Positions 1 to 10,425 of a DNA stretch of 64,000 nucleotides are shown here, piece by piece. The notes under the pieces are model-generated. The model was not told the DNA's origin and ran no database searches. It worked only from the letters and a program-made list of their open reading frames with translations. The stretch is taken from positions 55,099,899-55,163,898 of the forward strand of contig CP136067.1 of NCBI GenBank assembly GCA_032622095.1. Direction: 5' to 3'. Within the stretch, counting starts at the first letter, position 1; each line of letters opens with the position of its first letter. Source of the stretch: Siphonodentalium dalli. Taxonomy: Eukaryota; Mollusca; Scaphopoda; Gadilida; Siphonodentaliidae. The position numbers and the translations under genes are program-made.

Positions 1-171
1 TCCTCTGATTGAACAGCTCTGCTACCGGCTGCATCCGAGGATCACATTTCAGGGATTCATTCCCATGTGGAGTTCAATATTTTACACAACTACTAGTATA
101 TACAAAACTGCAAATGTCTTTTCTAGACGAAAAACCGTGAATCCTTCACAGGTATATTGCTGTCATAACAA

Positions 172-1335
172 TCATGCATCTTCCAAGATGGATGCTCTCA
201 CATCATGAAGATAAAAGTTTATGAAAGTGGATGGATCCTTCCAATCAGCACTCTCTAGAATTTGAGACAAAGGAACGCCCTTGTAAAGAGCCCACGAAGG
301 CCCGACTGCTCGTGTGGAATGCCCTCTCACACACTCGTCAATAGGTTTGCTGGAAAGAGAAGAGTAAGCCTTTTTAATTGTGCTAACAATCCACCCAGAA
401 ATTGTCTGAGATGAAACAGGCTTATGGGGTCTATTAATGGACAAAAACAAAGAATTGTCCTCAGATGCTAGTGACCTCCATGTCTTAGTTCGGTGCAAAT
501 AAGCTAAAATGGTCCGTCGAGGATCCAATAGTTCATTGTCCATGAATGCAGGTACAAAAATTATCGGGTTTCTATGATTAATCCGATCTTGTTTAGCAAG
601 TCCCCGTCTTATGAACTGAATACCCTTTTGTTGTATTTGCATTGCCTCGGGACCCATACCAAGTGATTTAATGTCCCCACAACGTTTGAAAGTTGTGATT
701 TCAATGAGGAACACAGTCTTCCAAGTTAGATATTGCAAAGAAGACTTGTCAAGTGGTTCGAAAGGCGGTTGTTGGAGCATTTTTAAAACCAACGGAAGTT
801 CCCAACCCGGAATTAATTTACGAGTAGGTGGACGGGAATTGAATATTCCCTTGAGCATTCTGATAATGTGAGGATGTTGCCCAATAACGCAATTGTCAAC
901 TGGTGGTAACATTGTTGATAACATGGATCTGTATCCAGAAATGGTGCGGTATTGTAAGTTCTCATGAAATAAGCCAGCCAGAAAATCGGCACATTCAGTT
1001 ATAGTAGCTGAATAGGTATTAATTTTCCGTTTTTGACACCAGCGATGGAATCGTCGGAACTTACAGTTGTAATCCCGACGCGTACCGGGTCGCCAGGAGG
1101 CAACGACCAACTTTCGAGAGTTTTCTGAAAAGCCTTGCGTTTGGAGGCGCAAGTCGAAAGATGCCAAGCAGTTAGATGTGTCATTTGGAGATTGGGATGA
1201 TGGACAAAACCTCGATGTTGAGTTAATAACCCCGTCTCCAGTGGAAATCGGATCGGCAGGTCGATCAGGTAATCGAGAAGAATCGGATACCACGGTTGTG
1301 TCGGCCATTGTGGAGCTATTAGAATTATCTCGCAA
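172..1335 (-). CDS. DIRS tyrosine recombinase
   Basis: This frame encodes 387 residues, starting at a Met codon; an internal Met near residue 10 is an alternative start. Residues about 60-170 look like the SAM-like N-terminal arm (WRPGTRRDY, then FHRWC). The catalytic part carries Arg218 in TFKRCGD, the HxxR box His339-Ser-Thr-Arg342, Trp365 in ADWKD and Tyr375 in INFYLHD. The R-HxxR-(W)-Y set of tyrosine recombinases is therefore complete and in the right order. In this family the enzyme integrates a circular DNA intermediate by strand exchange, without a target duplication. The frame overlaps the reverse transcriptase frame by about 340 bases in another phase, as is normal for DIRS. No stop or frameshift is visible. 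Whether it is expressed cannot be told. Confidence 0.85.
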   Translation of the reverse strand: MRDNSNSSTMADTTVVSDSSRLPDRPADPISTGDGVINSTSRFCPSSQSPNDTSNCLASFDLRLQTQGFSENSRKLVVASWRPGTRRDYNCKFRRFHRWCQKRKINTYSATITECADFLAGLFHENLQYRTISGYRSMLSTMLPPVDNCVIGQHPHIIRMLKGIFNSRPPTRKLIPGWELPLVLKMLQQPPFEPLDKSSLQYLTWKTVFLIEITTFKRCGDIKSLGMGPEAMQIQQKGIQFIRRGLAKQDRINHRNPIIFVPAFMDNELLDPRRTILAYLHRTKTWRSLASEDNSLFLSINRPHKPVSSQTISGWIVSTIKKAYSSLSSKPIDECVRGHSTRAVGPSWALYKGVPLSQILESADWKDPSTFINFYLHDVRASILEDA

Positions 1336-2717
1336 TGATATTTCTGAAAATGACTCAAGACTCTGCTCATGATCGGAATAGGCGGAAACGCATACGCGAC
1401 TGAAGTTTGGGCGGGTACTACTGATTGACCCCGAGCTGTGTTAGCTGTTTGTTGCCACCAGCGTAGATGAGGAATGAGCAACCGTGAACATGCTATTGGT
1501 TGGTCGAAATTTTGACAGGAAGGTCGCCAATGCTCCAAGAGGTAATGTTGGAGTGGCCTCATAAATAACCGAGCATTCGGAATCAAGGTTAGACAAGAGG
1601 CAATTAGACCCAGGAGATGGAGATAGGTCCTGGCTGGACTCTGGGAACTCGCCAGAAGAAGTTGAACAGCTTTGTTGATGGTTTCTAAACGGTCTACGCA
1701 TGGCTTCACCATTCCAAGATCCATGCTGAGTGCTGCCCACAAATAAGTGAAATTTTGGGTCGGAGCTAGATTGGATTTTTCGGTGTTGATTAAAAATCCC
1801 AGGTTGATCAGGGTTTGTAAAACTATTGATCGGTGATGAAGTAGTTCCACTGGGGATTGATTCAGACATAACCAGTCGTCGATATAGACCATCAGTCGGA
1901 GACCGAGGCCTCGAAGATGGCCTACAACTTGGCGGACCACCTTGGTGTACACTCGTGGTGCCGCTGTGTGACCAAACACGAGAGATCGGAATTGATAAAT
2001 TTGACGGGTGTCCCCCACGCAAAACCGTAGATATTTGCGGTGACCTTCCCAGACTGCGAGGTGAAAATAAGCATTTTGAATGTCTGCCGTAAAAGCCCAA
2101 TCGCCCTTTTGAACCATGTCCAAAGTTGTGGCGAGAGTTTCCATTTGGAAGTGTTCCTTTTTTATATAAAGGTTTAAAGTTTTGAGGTTTAAAACTGGAC
2201 GAAAGTCCCCATTTTTCTTGCAGACCAGAAACAGCGTACTGTAAAAACCGGTCTGAGTTAATTCGGGGGGAACACGTTCAATAGCGTTTAATTCCAAAAG
2301 ATTTTGAATGGCCGTGTCTAACAGAGCGTGCTGTGTTTGGTTGACCTTGGTCTCGGTGATGCCCCGAAACGGTGGCAGTGTCACAAAATTGAATCGGTAC
2401 CCGTTGCTGATGACTTCCAGAGTCCATGGGTCGGATGTTATTTGTTGCCAGCGAGGATTTTTTTTTTGAAAACGTCCCCCCACCAGAACATTGGGATAGG
2501 GAATTGTAGGTAATGTACTCACCATCATGTAGTCAACTGCGGTTGCCTCTGCCCCGCTGGTTACCTCTCTTCGGAATTTTGAATTTCGTGGTTGGTGCTG
2601 TGCTCGATTGTCGCTGAGTATTGTAGCCACGAAAAGAACTTCCGGTAGAACCTGAAGGACCACCACCGACATTGTCCAGTGGAGATCTGTGCCCTTGAAA
2701 ATCAGATGTGGCAACAA
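999..2717 (-). CDS. DIRS reverse transcriptase with RNase H/MT region deleted
   Basis: The open frame is 572 residues; the first ~60 overlap the gag 3' end and may not be used. Residues about 80-110 (GGRFQKK, then W and GYRF) form the usual lead-in. The polymerase domain follows: KKNGDFRPVLNLKTLN at 167-182, a motif-A Asp at 212 in FTADIQNAYFH, RSLVFGHTAAPRVY around 244-257, and the catalytic YIDD at 278-281. After the thumb-like region ending in WWQQTAN (420-426) the frame passes directly from GQSVVPAQTS to VAYAFPP. In intact DIRS elements RNase H and the start of the methyltransferase-like domain lie between these two points. The tail (APQWPTQPWYP, LTAWHLS) is the end of that domain. The deletion kept the frame open. 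The polymerase residues are present, but without RNase H the copy would need help in trans. Confidence 0.85.
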   Translation of the reverse strand: MLPHLIFKGTDLHWTMSVVVLQVLPEVLFVATILSDNRAQHQPRNSKFRREVTSGAEATAVDYMMVSTLPTIPYPNVLVGGRFQKKNPRWQQITSDPWTLEVISNGYRFNFVTLPPFRGITETKVNQTQHALLDTAIQNLLELNAIERVPPELTQTGFYSTLFLVCKKNGDFRPVLNLKTLNLYIKKEHFQMETLATTLDMVQKGDWAFTADIQNAYFHLAVWEGHRKYLRFCVGDTRQIYQFRSLVFGHTAAPRVYTKVVRQVVGHLRGLGLRLMVYIDDWLCLNQSPVELLHHRSIVLQTLINLGFLINTEKSNLAPTQNFTYLWAALSMDLGMVKPCVDRLETINKAVQLLLASSQSPARTYLHLLGLIASCLTLIPNARLFMRPLQHYLLEHWRPSCQNFDQPIACSRLLIPHLRWWQQTANTARGQSVVPAQTSVAYAFPPIPIMSRVLSHFQKYHCEIILIAPQWPTQPWYPILLDYLIDLPIRFPLETGLLTQHRGFVHHPNLQMTHLTAWHLSTCASKRKAFQKTLESWSLPPGDPVRVGITTVSSDDSIAGVKNGKLIPIQLL

Positions 2718-3890
2718 ATTGTCTTTTCAGGGGACGAGGTGGCCCTGGAGCTGAGTTGGTACTAGCACTAGCTGCTGGCCTTTTCACACCTTTGGGTTTG
2801 GGACCGGTATGAGTGGTATCATGAAAGAGTTCATCTAAGGCCTTCGAGCCTTCTTTACGATCCTTCAAGCGAGTTTCCCACTGTGGACCAAAAATGCCAT
2901 CACGAGACAGAGGCATATGAAAAAGGTCCCGACGTTCATCCACTTTCCACAGACCAGAGTCAGTGAGAGTGGACTGACGTCTGATTAGATGGTGGAAAAC
3001 GCCACAGCGACCAAATTGATCGAGAATCCGAGTGGACATGGCGAACGTATCGCGAATAAGGGTAGATAGAACGTCTGTATCCGGTTCCTCTTTGTTGAGC
3101 TCCGTCAGAGTTTTGGCCAAAGCTTGTTGCAAATAACATGTGATGGCTATACCGGCATGAGCTGAACAGTGACCTTTGAATGCCATCATTTCAATTGGCT
3201 TATAAGGCATGCCGATGAGACCCTTGAGATCCTTGGTGATGGGTTTATTGTGCTGCTTTAAGACACACCGCTTCACAAGGTCTTCCATGGAAGGAACGGC
3301 TAAGAACTGTTCACTGTCAGTATGAATTGGAAATTTGGTGTAAGTTCCCTCCGGGAAAGCACTGACATGCTGTGGCTTTTCTGACCGCCATGTCTGCTGT
3401 AACACCATATTCTGTGTCCGATCAAGCAAAAGACCTTGCTGAACATCCTGTGTTTTGGTTAAGGCATCTTCGCCAAACAGTTCCAAAAGGCCTTTTTGTA
3501 CAGAAATTTGCTCACGTCAGAATCATGAATGTCATTCACATTGTCCACATGAATAGTTTGGCTACATGCCAGTGACACATTGTCATTGTCCTGGTCGTCT
3601 AGTTCAGAAGAAGAACTACCGGCAGCATGGGTATCAGGACAAAGTCGCTTGTTCCGTCGACCTGACGAGCGACTCGTATGTTTGGAAGTTGTTTGAGGCC
3701 CTGAGCCAGGCGCCTGAACCTCCGTTGCTTCTACAGAAGCTGAAGTATTTTTGCGAAAAAATTCGTCTCGCATTTTTGAAAATTCATCAGACAATTCTTT
3801 TCGCAATTGATCATAGATATCGTTCCTGTGACCGCGAGGACGTATAGTTTCCTCGTCAACAGGTGAGTCGGGAGCGTTTGACTCCGACAT
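2533..3890 (-). pseudogene. DIRS gag-like gene, frameshifted
   Basis: Two overlapping - strand frames look like one gag gene broken by a single-base shift near 3456-3486. The first part (3459-3890) starts at a Met with sequence MSESNAPDSP and is acidic and Ser-rich, ending soon after DVSKFLYKKAFW. The second part (2533-3486) has no ATG at its start and continues with ELFGEDALTK. It contains a central conserved-looking block (AFKGHCSAHAGIAITCYLQQA) and ends in a basic Gly/Arg-rich tail (GNQRGRGNRS) suited to nucleic-acid binding. Programmed frameshifting is possible in principle, but the early stop in the first frame and the damage elsewhere in the element favour decay. The gag 3' end overlaps the reverse transcriptase frame by about 185 bases. 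Confidence 0.7.
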
Positions 3891-4010
3891 ATCTCAGAAA
3901 AAGAAAAAACAGGAGCGAGTATACTTGCGATGTTTCCGTGGCAAGCGCCTAGAAGAAATAGAGGCAGATTGAGGGTTAACACAAAGTACATGCGTACGGA
4001 ATTACGAAAC

Positions 4011-4227
4011 GAAATTAAAAGTTACAACTGCATGCCGAAACGAAATTTCGGAATGCCGTTTTATATGTAAATATTAAGCTAGGCGATAGTGGGCGCTAGG
4101 GATAAATATCCAGAACAAATTATATCAGTTGAGTACCTAATTTATGATATAAAATTAATGCACAGAAAATTCCACATCAAACAAAATAGTGTTTTCGCGC
4201 AACGCTTCTCATGTCAAACATGTTTTT
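4011..4227. other. Spacer, no gene seen
   Basis: AT-rich sequence between the DIRS coding part and the first hairpin MITE. It may include the DIRS 5' terminal region. A short palindrome of the type cgaaacgaaatttcgg occurs at 4035-4052. Confidence 0.4.
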
Positions 4228-4567
4228 TATCCCTTTCATGACGGGAGCTGCGCTGGTGCAGCATTAAAGATCCCGTGCCAGAGCATTCTCTTATATATGC
4301 TTGTCTCCCATAGGGAGCCTAAAATATATAAGAGAATGCACTGGCTTACAAGGTCAAGATAGTTATTATAAGATGACAGGAATTGAATGATAATACCTTT
4401 ATAGACTCATTAGGTGTATAATGCACCCAAGCTTTCAGCTTGTTAGGCTATTGTATTCTTGTATATATGCGATGCTACCGGTACCTATGGAAGACTTGCA
4501 TATATAAGAGAGTGCATTGGCACATGGTTTTCACAAAACTTCTGGAAGCCCCAGTCATGAAATGGTT
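4228..4567. mobile_element. Double-hairpin MITE, family A (copy 1)
   Basis: The element begins with a CCCTTTCATGACGGGAGC end and finishes with CCCAGTCATGAAATGGTTAA, which are inverted relatives of each other. Inside are two separate hairpins with 'gcattctcttatatatgc' type arms, separated by a spacer of about 130 bases. The right end is TTAA, the left end is slightly degraded. No coding capacity. Other copies lie at 5496, 6019, 17268, 41190, 47565 and 51490. Confidence 0.7.
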
Positions 4568-5180
4568 AAACAAAAGAATCTAAATAAATATAAAATAGAA
4601 CCATGAATACATCGTTAACAAATATTCCTTTTTCTTATGTGTACACATTACAATAACAATAACTTGACACTTAATGATACAACAGGATTAATCCAAATGG
4701 TTGTGTAGATGTAGGCATTCATCCGCAATAAAACACATAAGCAATCGCATGTAAATGTATTTCAATCTCGCTATGATTTTCTCTGTGGTTGTTTATGTCT
4801 TTATATACCACGTTTGGGCATTATACTATATGTGAAAATCGGTAGGATAAACGTTTGCTCTATTCGGCACTAACTGTGTCTAGCGGTACTACCTCTATAT
4901 ACATGTAGATCGCTGTTTTCAATCATTTGGTATATACACATGGTAGGAACTGCAAACAGCTTGACCTTTCGTGACCTTACCGCACAGTCACATTAGCCAT
5001 ATTAGGGGATGGCAATTAAAATTCAGTTGACACAAATTCACAGGAGATTATAATTCCTACGCTATGCGCGTGAACTTGAGCGAGTTACAGATATGTTCAT
5101 ATGGGAGTAAAACAATGGGGCTCTCATCACATTTTATGGCATTAGAAATGTTTATAAATGATTATTGTATAAACAAACTA

Positions 5181-5318
5181 TATGGATTGTATGTCTGAAA
5201 AACAAATTTACACCACTCGTGAGATTGCCGGTCAAGACCAAGGGTCGTGGGGTAGACCGGCGATCTCACTCATGGTGTAATTTTTTTTTTTTTTTTTTCA
5301 AACATGCTATCCATATAT
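5181..5318. repeat. Imperfect palindrome with T-run
   Basis: Arms 'tttacaccactcgtgagat' and 'atctcactcatggtgtaa' fold around a 'gaccaagggtcgtgggg' centre. The outer flanks (atggattgtatgtct and the inverse of catgctatccat) also pair, and a poly-T run of about 20 sits in the right arm. It is probably a small MITE. The rest of 4568-5495 shows nothing recognisable. Confidence 0.5.
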
Positions 5319-5495
5319 TCTACATGTAAAAAGATTAACTCTCAAACCCATTACAAAGACAACAATAGCGTTCAAAGATGCCCCATCCAATTTGACACCA
5401 TAAAACTATTATTTGTGTGTTTTCTATTCTAGAAAATAATGAGATCAAACCTATGAGTTCATTCATTGTAGGTTTTGATAGTCAGGCAAAGACTT

Positions 5496-5758
5496 TTAAC
5501 CCATCAATGACTGGAGCTTCCTGAAATTGTGCGAAAACCCTGTAGCAATGAATTTTCTTCTGTATGCGAGTCTCCCATAGGGAGCGTCTCATATATAAGA
5601 GAATACATTGGTCTAACAATATTTACCTTGATTTTGTAAGCCAGTGCATTCTCTTATACATGTGAGGCTCCCAATGGGAGACTCGCTTATATAAGTGAAT
5701 GCACTGACATGGGATCTGTAATGCTCCACAAGCGCATCTCCTATTATGAAAGGGTTAA
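5496..5758. mobile_element. Double-hairpin MITE, family A (copy 2)
   Basis: Flanked by TTAA on both sides with inverted ends (AACCCATCAATGACTGG and TATGAAAGGGTT). Two hairpins with 'attctcttatacatgtgag' type stems are separated by a short AT-rich spacer. The inner stem reads CTCCC-GGGAG, unlike the CGACC-GGTCG version at 47.6 and 51.5 kb. Confidence 0.75.
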
Positions 5759-5861
5759 AGGGGCAGCTAGTCAGGGTATCAACTTTTTGTTTGGTGCCAA
5801 AAAAAAATGAAAAATCAGCTATCATTTAAAGGAGCATTTATGGTTTCCTTGTCTTTTAATG

Positions 5862-6022
5862 ATGAATATAACCATTTCTATACTAAATGAATTATCCCAC
5901 TCAGTTATAAAAGTCTGCATTGGAATTGTCTATTATTCATCTGGAGGGGTGCTCAGAACTTATTATCTGAACACATATGGGATAACTACTTGTCAATGAG
6001 TATTTAGTATAGAAAGTGTTAA
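5862..6022. mobile_element. TTAA MITE, family B, short copy
   Basis: Ends 'tttctatactaaatg' and the inverse of 'catttagtatagaaa', here written as gagtatttagtatagaaag, bracket 'cccactcagttataaaagt' and 'attcatctggaggggtg'. Much of the centre present in longer copies (for example 46945-47230) is missing. It shares its right-hand TTAA with the next family A copy. Confidence 0.7.
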
Positions 6023-6283
6023 CCCTTCCATGACTGGAGCTTCCTGAAATATTGCGAAAACCCTGTGCCAGTGCATTCTCTTATAAATGGAAATCTCCCA
6101 TAGGGAGCCTCGCATATATATAAAGAGAATACATTGGCCTAACAATATTTACCTCAATCTTGTAAGCCAGTGCATTCTATTATATATGTGAGGCTCCCTA
6201 TGGAAGACTCGCAATATAAGAGAATGCACTGGAACATGATCTTTAATGCTGCACCAGCACAGCTCCTGCCATGAAAGGGTTAA
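6019..6283. mobile_element. Double-hairpin MITE, family A (copy 3)
   Basis: TTAA at both ends, inverted ends AACCCTTCCATGACTGGAGC and GCTCCTGCCATGAAAGGGTT, and two hairpins with stems built on 'gcattctcttatata'. It sits directly against a family B element at a shared TTAA, so one inserted at the edge of the other. Confidence 0.75.
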
Positions 6284-6529
6284 AGAGCATTCATAACAAT
6301 ATTCTTCATACTCATTCTTATTGTAATATTTTTTATGTTTTTGTGCGTGTTATGAATGACACTGGTTGCAATTAATTTACATTTTTCATGCACTTCATAA
6401 TCTGAAAATTAGCTCAGGAACTTTTGACAAATTTGGTGTCAAATCGGATGTGTCATTTTTATCAGCAATATGTATTTGCAAGGCTTGCAGATAATTAGAC
6501 TAATTGCAACTCATATGCAGTGAGCGTGT

Positions 6530-7083
6530 AAAGGCCCTTACAGACGGCGATGCGAGCATCACGATTTCTGTGTCAATGGTGCCAAAATAGTCTCGTGGAA
6601 ATTCTTTGATCCTACTTTGGGGTCGATCCTCTCCATTGTTTTGCATTTTTCAATGGAAACTTGGCAGCAACACAAGTCGAGTCAATATCTATAAAAGAGT
6701 CTCGAATGCCGTGGCCATCCATATTCCATACGTTCTGTCTGAGTTTTGTATGATACAGAGTCTTGTTTTATAATACTTCATACTTTATATTTCTGCTATT
6801 TATGTTAGATTTGAAGTAGCCATTCTGTTTACTTCGAATGAACTTGGCAATGTTGATGGATTCCACACCCGGTGACTTCGTCTATATCCGTCATTGAAAA
6901 AGCCGAAAACACTCGAGTAAACGCTCTGGTCGCATCACTCAGTTACAACAAATCCTATCCCTGCGATTGACGATTTGGTCGTGTTGCTCGCATCACTACA
7001 CCATGTGAATACCTCAGTGATATTATGTTTGTCCTAATTGAGCGCCGACGCTGAAGTCGCATCGCCATCTGAATAGACCTTTA
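6530..7083. mobile_element. TIR element of about 550 bp
   Basis: Imperfect terminal inverted repeats: left 'aaaggcccttacagacggcg' followed by atgcgagc, right the inverse of 'gtcgcatcgccatctgaata' followed by gacctttaa. The centre has no open frame. The superfamily is not identified; a two-base TA-type or TTAA target cannot be distinguished. Confidence 0.5.
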
Positions 7084-8200
7084 AGATTGTTTCATTTTAA
7101 TTTGAACTTTTTACTTCACTTATTCAGCCATGACTTTATATTAGAGCGAAACCTGGTTCACATGACATGAAGATGGGATTTATACTGGTTATGTGTCTCA
7201 TTCATTGCATACATGTAATATCAATATATAATTGTAACTTGGAAGTTTTAACCCGAAATGTCAACAAGTTGCTCAAAAATGTGCTTTTATAAATCACCAA
7301 ATGATGCTACATGTTTAAAGGTGAATTCAGGGTTCCAACCTCCAACTACAACAACGACATACAAGATCAAATTTAAAATTACTATTGGCTTTGTTCCTCT
7401 TAATATATGTTACAAAGCAAATGTGATTTATAAACTAGACTAAAAATAGCAAATAATGTCATTTTTGTTCAATATTTAGGTGATACTTATTTTTGCTTTC
7501 TCTCTAAATCCTTGAAACCATATGAAATAATTAAAGAGAAACTTTTATGTGAACAGGATTGCGACTTTCAAGTTCACTTTTCACACTTTCACAATTTTTT
7601 ATTTTATGTGCAAGAATCTATATAGGTTTCTTAAAATTTGGCCTGGAACCCTGAATACATCTTTTAAGTACCATAGATTGCAATGACACCTAGCTTATTT
7701 AAAAAATTTATGCATGGGGCATTTTTAAAAGACTGAATTGTCAATATATGAGATTTATATGATCTCTTTTCTTACAAGTGGAATATATTTTCATCTCTCT
7801 AAATCACTTTTAATCCATTGTAGTTGTTTTCTCTTCTAAAATGCAGTAGGTTTTCTTTGAGCTTAATTTTTCTATTAAATTTAAAGGCATTAAAACTTCA
7901 TTCTGATACTATACTATTTATGTGTTTTCTCCAGCATTTTTCACCTATAATCGCAAAATTTCATGAACAATTGTTTGTATTTCATATGTGTTTTCTGGCA
8001 AGATGTCCTTTCTGTATACAACTGACATGATGTCCCTCTTTCTGTAAATGGCTGATAAATTATCTCCCTTTCTGTTGATGACTGACAGAGTTTCTCCCCC
8101 TTTTGTTAATGGTTGAGATTGTCCACTCTCCGTGTAAGCGTTATTACATGCCATTGTGATTGATTCATTTTTGTTAAAATAAAACCTTAATGTTGATTTA
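7084..8200. other. AT-rich intergenic stretch, no gene seen
   Basis: Only short frames occur (for example 7258-7443 and 7824-8030), with low-complexity composition and no domain-like pattern. Around 7990-8110 four short near-repeats of 'ccctttctgtwratggctga' type form a weak tandem array. Confidence 0.5.
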
Positions 8201-8207
8201 ATCAGTA

Positions 8208-8520
8208 TTATGAGTTGTTATTGGAAATTCTGCCCACCTGGGAGCTTTAGGATCGTAATGTGGAGTGGAGAGCGAAAAGCTACATATTTTACTCCATTGG
8301 GGATTCGAATATGACTGGGCATTGATTTGCAATACTTCATTCAACTTGTGTTGATTTTATCAGTATTTTGACTTGTTATTGGAAATACTGCCCTCTTGGG
8401 AGCCTTTGGATCATAATGTTGAGTGGGGAATGGATGGCTCAATTGGTTACTGTGTCTCTGTGAGCTACACATTTGACCCTGTTGGGGGTTCAAATTTTAC
8501 TGCGCATTGTTGCATATTAA
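8208..8520 (+). mobile_element. tRNA-derived SINE pieces, duplicated
   Basis: Two related segments (about 8208-8325 and 8335-8520) each open with 'ttattggaaattctgccc' type sequence. The second contains a box-A-like TGGCTCAATTGG near 8433 and a box-B-like GGGGTTCAAATT near 8486, spaced as in a tRNA. The first has a degraded box B (GGGGATTCGAATAT). This arrangement is typical of a tRNA-derived SINE head. No A-tail or target duplication was confirmed. Confidence 0.5.
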
Positions 8521-8601
8521 ATCATCTGCACAAATCCATTCAACTCAGGCTATGTTCACACACAGACAAATTTTCGAGCAATTTGTCACAGAAGGCTATA
8601 G

Positions 8602-8787
8602 TACAGTAATGCCCTAAATAATCAACTCCTTAACCACAGCAGAATTATGGGTACCGGTAATTTTTCAGGATTTAGTCGGAAATATGGCTTGTTGCCATTC
8701 ATCGGAAAGCTCTCACTGACTAAATCCTGAAAAATTACCCATAATTCTGATGTGGTTAAGGAGTCGATTATTTAGGGCATTAATGTA
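8602..8787. mobile_element. TA-flanked palindromic MITE (mariner-like), copy 1
   Basis: TA|CAGTAATGCCCTAAATAATC at the left and its inverse, ending ATTAATG|TA, at the right. Nearly the whole element is a hairpin, with arms running through 'ccttaaccacagcagaatta' and 'ggatttagtcggaaatatgg'. TA duplication plus a CAGT start fits the Tc1/mariner group. It has no coding capacity. Other copies lie at 15961, 35023 (split), 41612, about 41885 and 43527. Confidence 0.8.
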
Positions 8788-8965
8788 CTCTAGGATATGA
8801 AAGGCAGCTACTTATAAGAATTGAAATGTAGTTGCTTCACCGAATCACTGTTAACTCCATAAACAGTGAGATCTCTGCTGTAATCATCCCTGGTTAACCC
8901 TTTATTAACCCTTTATTAACTAAATGGATTCTACCTCTCAGATATAAACCTATGGGGTGGATCCT
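8788..8965. repeat. Segment duplicated at 41.7 kb in inverted orientation
   Basis: Reading 41717-41885 in reverse complement gives this sequence with few changes, including 'gcagctacttataagaattg' and 'cctatggggtggatccttgg'. In both places it adjoins a TA-flanked MITE, so MITE and segment were copied together. Confidence 0.75.
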
Positions 8966-8997
8966 TGGGATACCCCAACGGATGTTATAATGGCATA

Positions 8998-9055
8998 ATC
9001 TTTTTTTTTATTTTTATTTTTTTTTTTATTTTAATTTATATATTTTTTTTAATTG
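8998..9055. repeat. T-rich low-complexity tract
   Basis: Runs of T broken by single A bases (tttttatttttattttt). It accounts for the Phe/Ile-rich frame at 8965-9156, which I do not regard as a gene. Confidence 0.8.
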
Positions 9056-9242
9056 AGCAAGGAGTTCAATCTAAAGAAATTCAAAACTTTTATTTTTGTT
9101 TAAATCAAAATGTATTAAAGATTAAAATGTGCGCAAAGTGCATCACATTTGAATAAAGGCTCCCAAAGAGCCTGTTTCAGCTAGTAGTAAAATATTTTAA
9201 TAATGGCAGTTTTGGTTGTTGCAAACTGACCATAATCAAACA

Positions 9243-9315
9243 GCAGAGCAGCCAAAATTAAAATATTATATACGTTCATTGAACGTATATAATATTTTAA
9301 TTTTGGCTGCTCTGC
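9243..9315. repeat. Near-perfect 73-bp palindrome
   Basis: Arms of about 36 bases from GCAGAGCAGCCAAAATTAAA to its exact inverse meet at 'cgttcattgaacg' with almost no loop. It may be a tiny MITE or a fold-back fragment. It could extrude as a cruciform. Confidence 0.85.
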
Positions 9316-10425
9316 AACTTCATGTTCATGTATATGTGATGGCAGCAGTCAGACCAGCATAGCAAGAGGACTGTACTCTGACTTGCAGTTTGCAAAATCA
9401 TAGCAAATTAGCAGGACCACTTAACCAGGAGAGGTAATTCGATATGTTATTCTACAAATGAGATTTTCCTTCATATATCTGGTTATGACCTATTGTACAA
9501 TCCTTTGCGAATTTCATATCTCTAATAAGTGAAACAACAATTGAGGACACATATTCCATAATGTCTTAATTTTTAACTTAAAAGTGTGTATTAATTGTGA
9601 TGCATTGAAAATATTAATTCAGTGTGTATTAACTGATAAATTGCATGAAAATTTTACCAGGAATTTAGTCACCTGTGTGAACATGGCCTTAACCATTGAG
9701 ATTGCTTATATCGAGATTGCTTATTTCAGTATTAATATTTACGGCAATTTAATTTTAATTCAAATCTGCTGCATTTAGTCCAAATTTCCAGTTGTGAAAA
9801 ATGAAATTTCTGGAATTATGGAAATATTGGTCTCATAAATGCCATGTTAAGTTGTCATTAATTCTGCTTATCAGTAAATGTTCAGGAAGTCACTGAAATA
9901 ACTGTTGACTTCCAAGTTTCGGGTATTTGGCAGTTGATTGTGTGCAACTGCCATGAATATGCTGCACATAAGGTGCATATGTGACCAAATCCAAGGAGTA
10001 TTTAAGAGTCAGGAATCAGGTGATTTCTAATCACACTTTGAACATTCAAATTAAATTTCTTGGTTGGAAATAAATTTTTAAGGACTTTCTAATGGAGTTT
10101 ATGCGATTTTGAAGCTTTATTAATATATTGAAAAATTTTCTGCCTGTTGGATGAATTTGTTATTTTTTCAGGCCACCGACTCAATCACTTTCAGTGAGAT
10201 GATGTGAATTACCAGACAATTTCAACAACACATTGATAGCCCCCAAAGGAGCTCAGTTGGAAATAAAAGGACTCAAGGTCTTTGAAGTGGGTTCTTGTGA
10301 AATAACATAAATTTTATAAAAGTACATGAAAAAAATAGATTACTTTATCCTTAATTTAATTATTAATAACTCTCCAGTAATGAGATTTCACATGTCCAAA
10401 TCATCTACTAAATATTTTGGAACTT
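9316..10425. other. AT-rich intergenic stretch, no gene seen
   Basis: No frame with domain character; 9584-9778 is a chance frame. No clear inverted ends or tandem structure. Confidence 0.5.

Larger units (their letters stand above)
1..4010 (-). mobile_element. DIRS-type tyrosine-recombinase retrotransposon, internally deleted
   Basis: Three overlapping - strand frames lie in the order gag-like, reverse transcriptase, tyrosine recombinase, which is the DIRS layout: the recombinase replaces the integrase of LTR elements. The left end runs off the window and the right end is not sharply visible; I place it somewhere in 3900-4100, after the gag start. I found no inverted copy of the first 170 bases near 3900-4100, so terminal repeats are unproven. 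The RNase H region is missing and gag is frameshifted, so this copy is most likely non-autonomous. Confidence 0.85.

Noticed and set aside
8420-8500. A functional tRNA gene
   Set aside because: Boxes A and B are recognisable, but the acceptor and anticodon stems do not close. It fits a SINE head.
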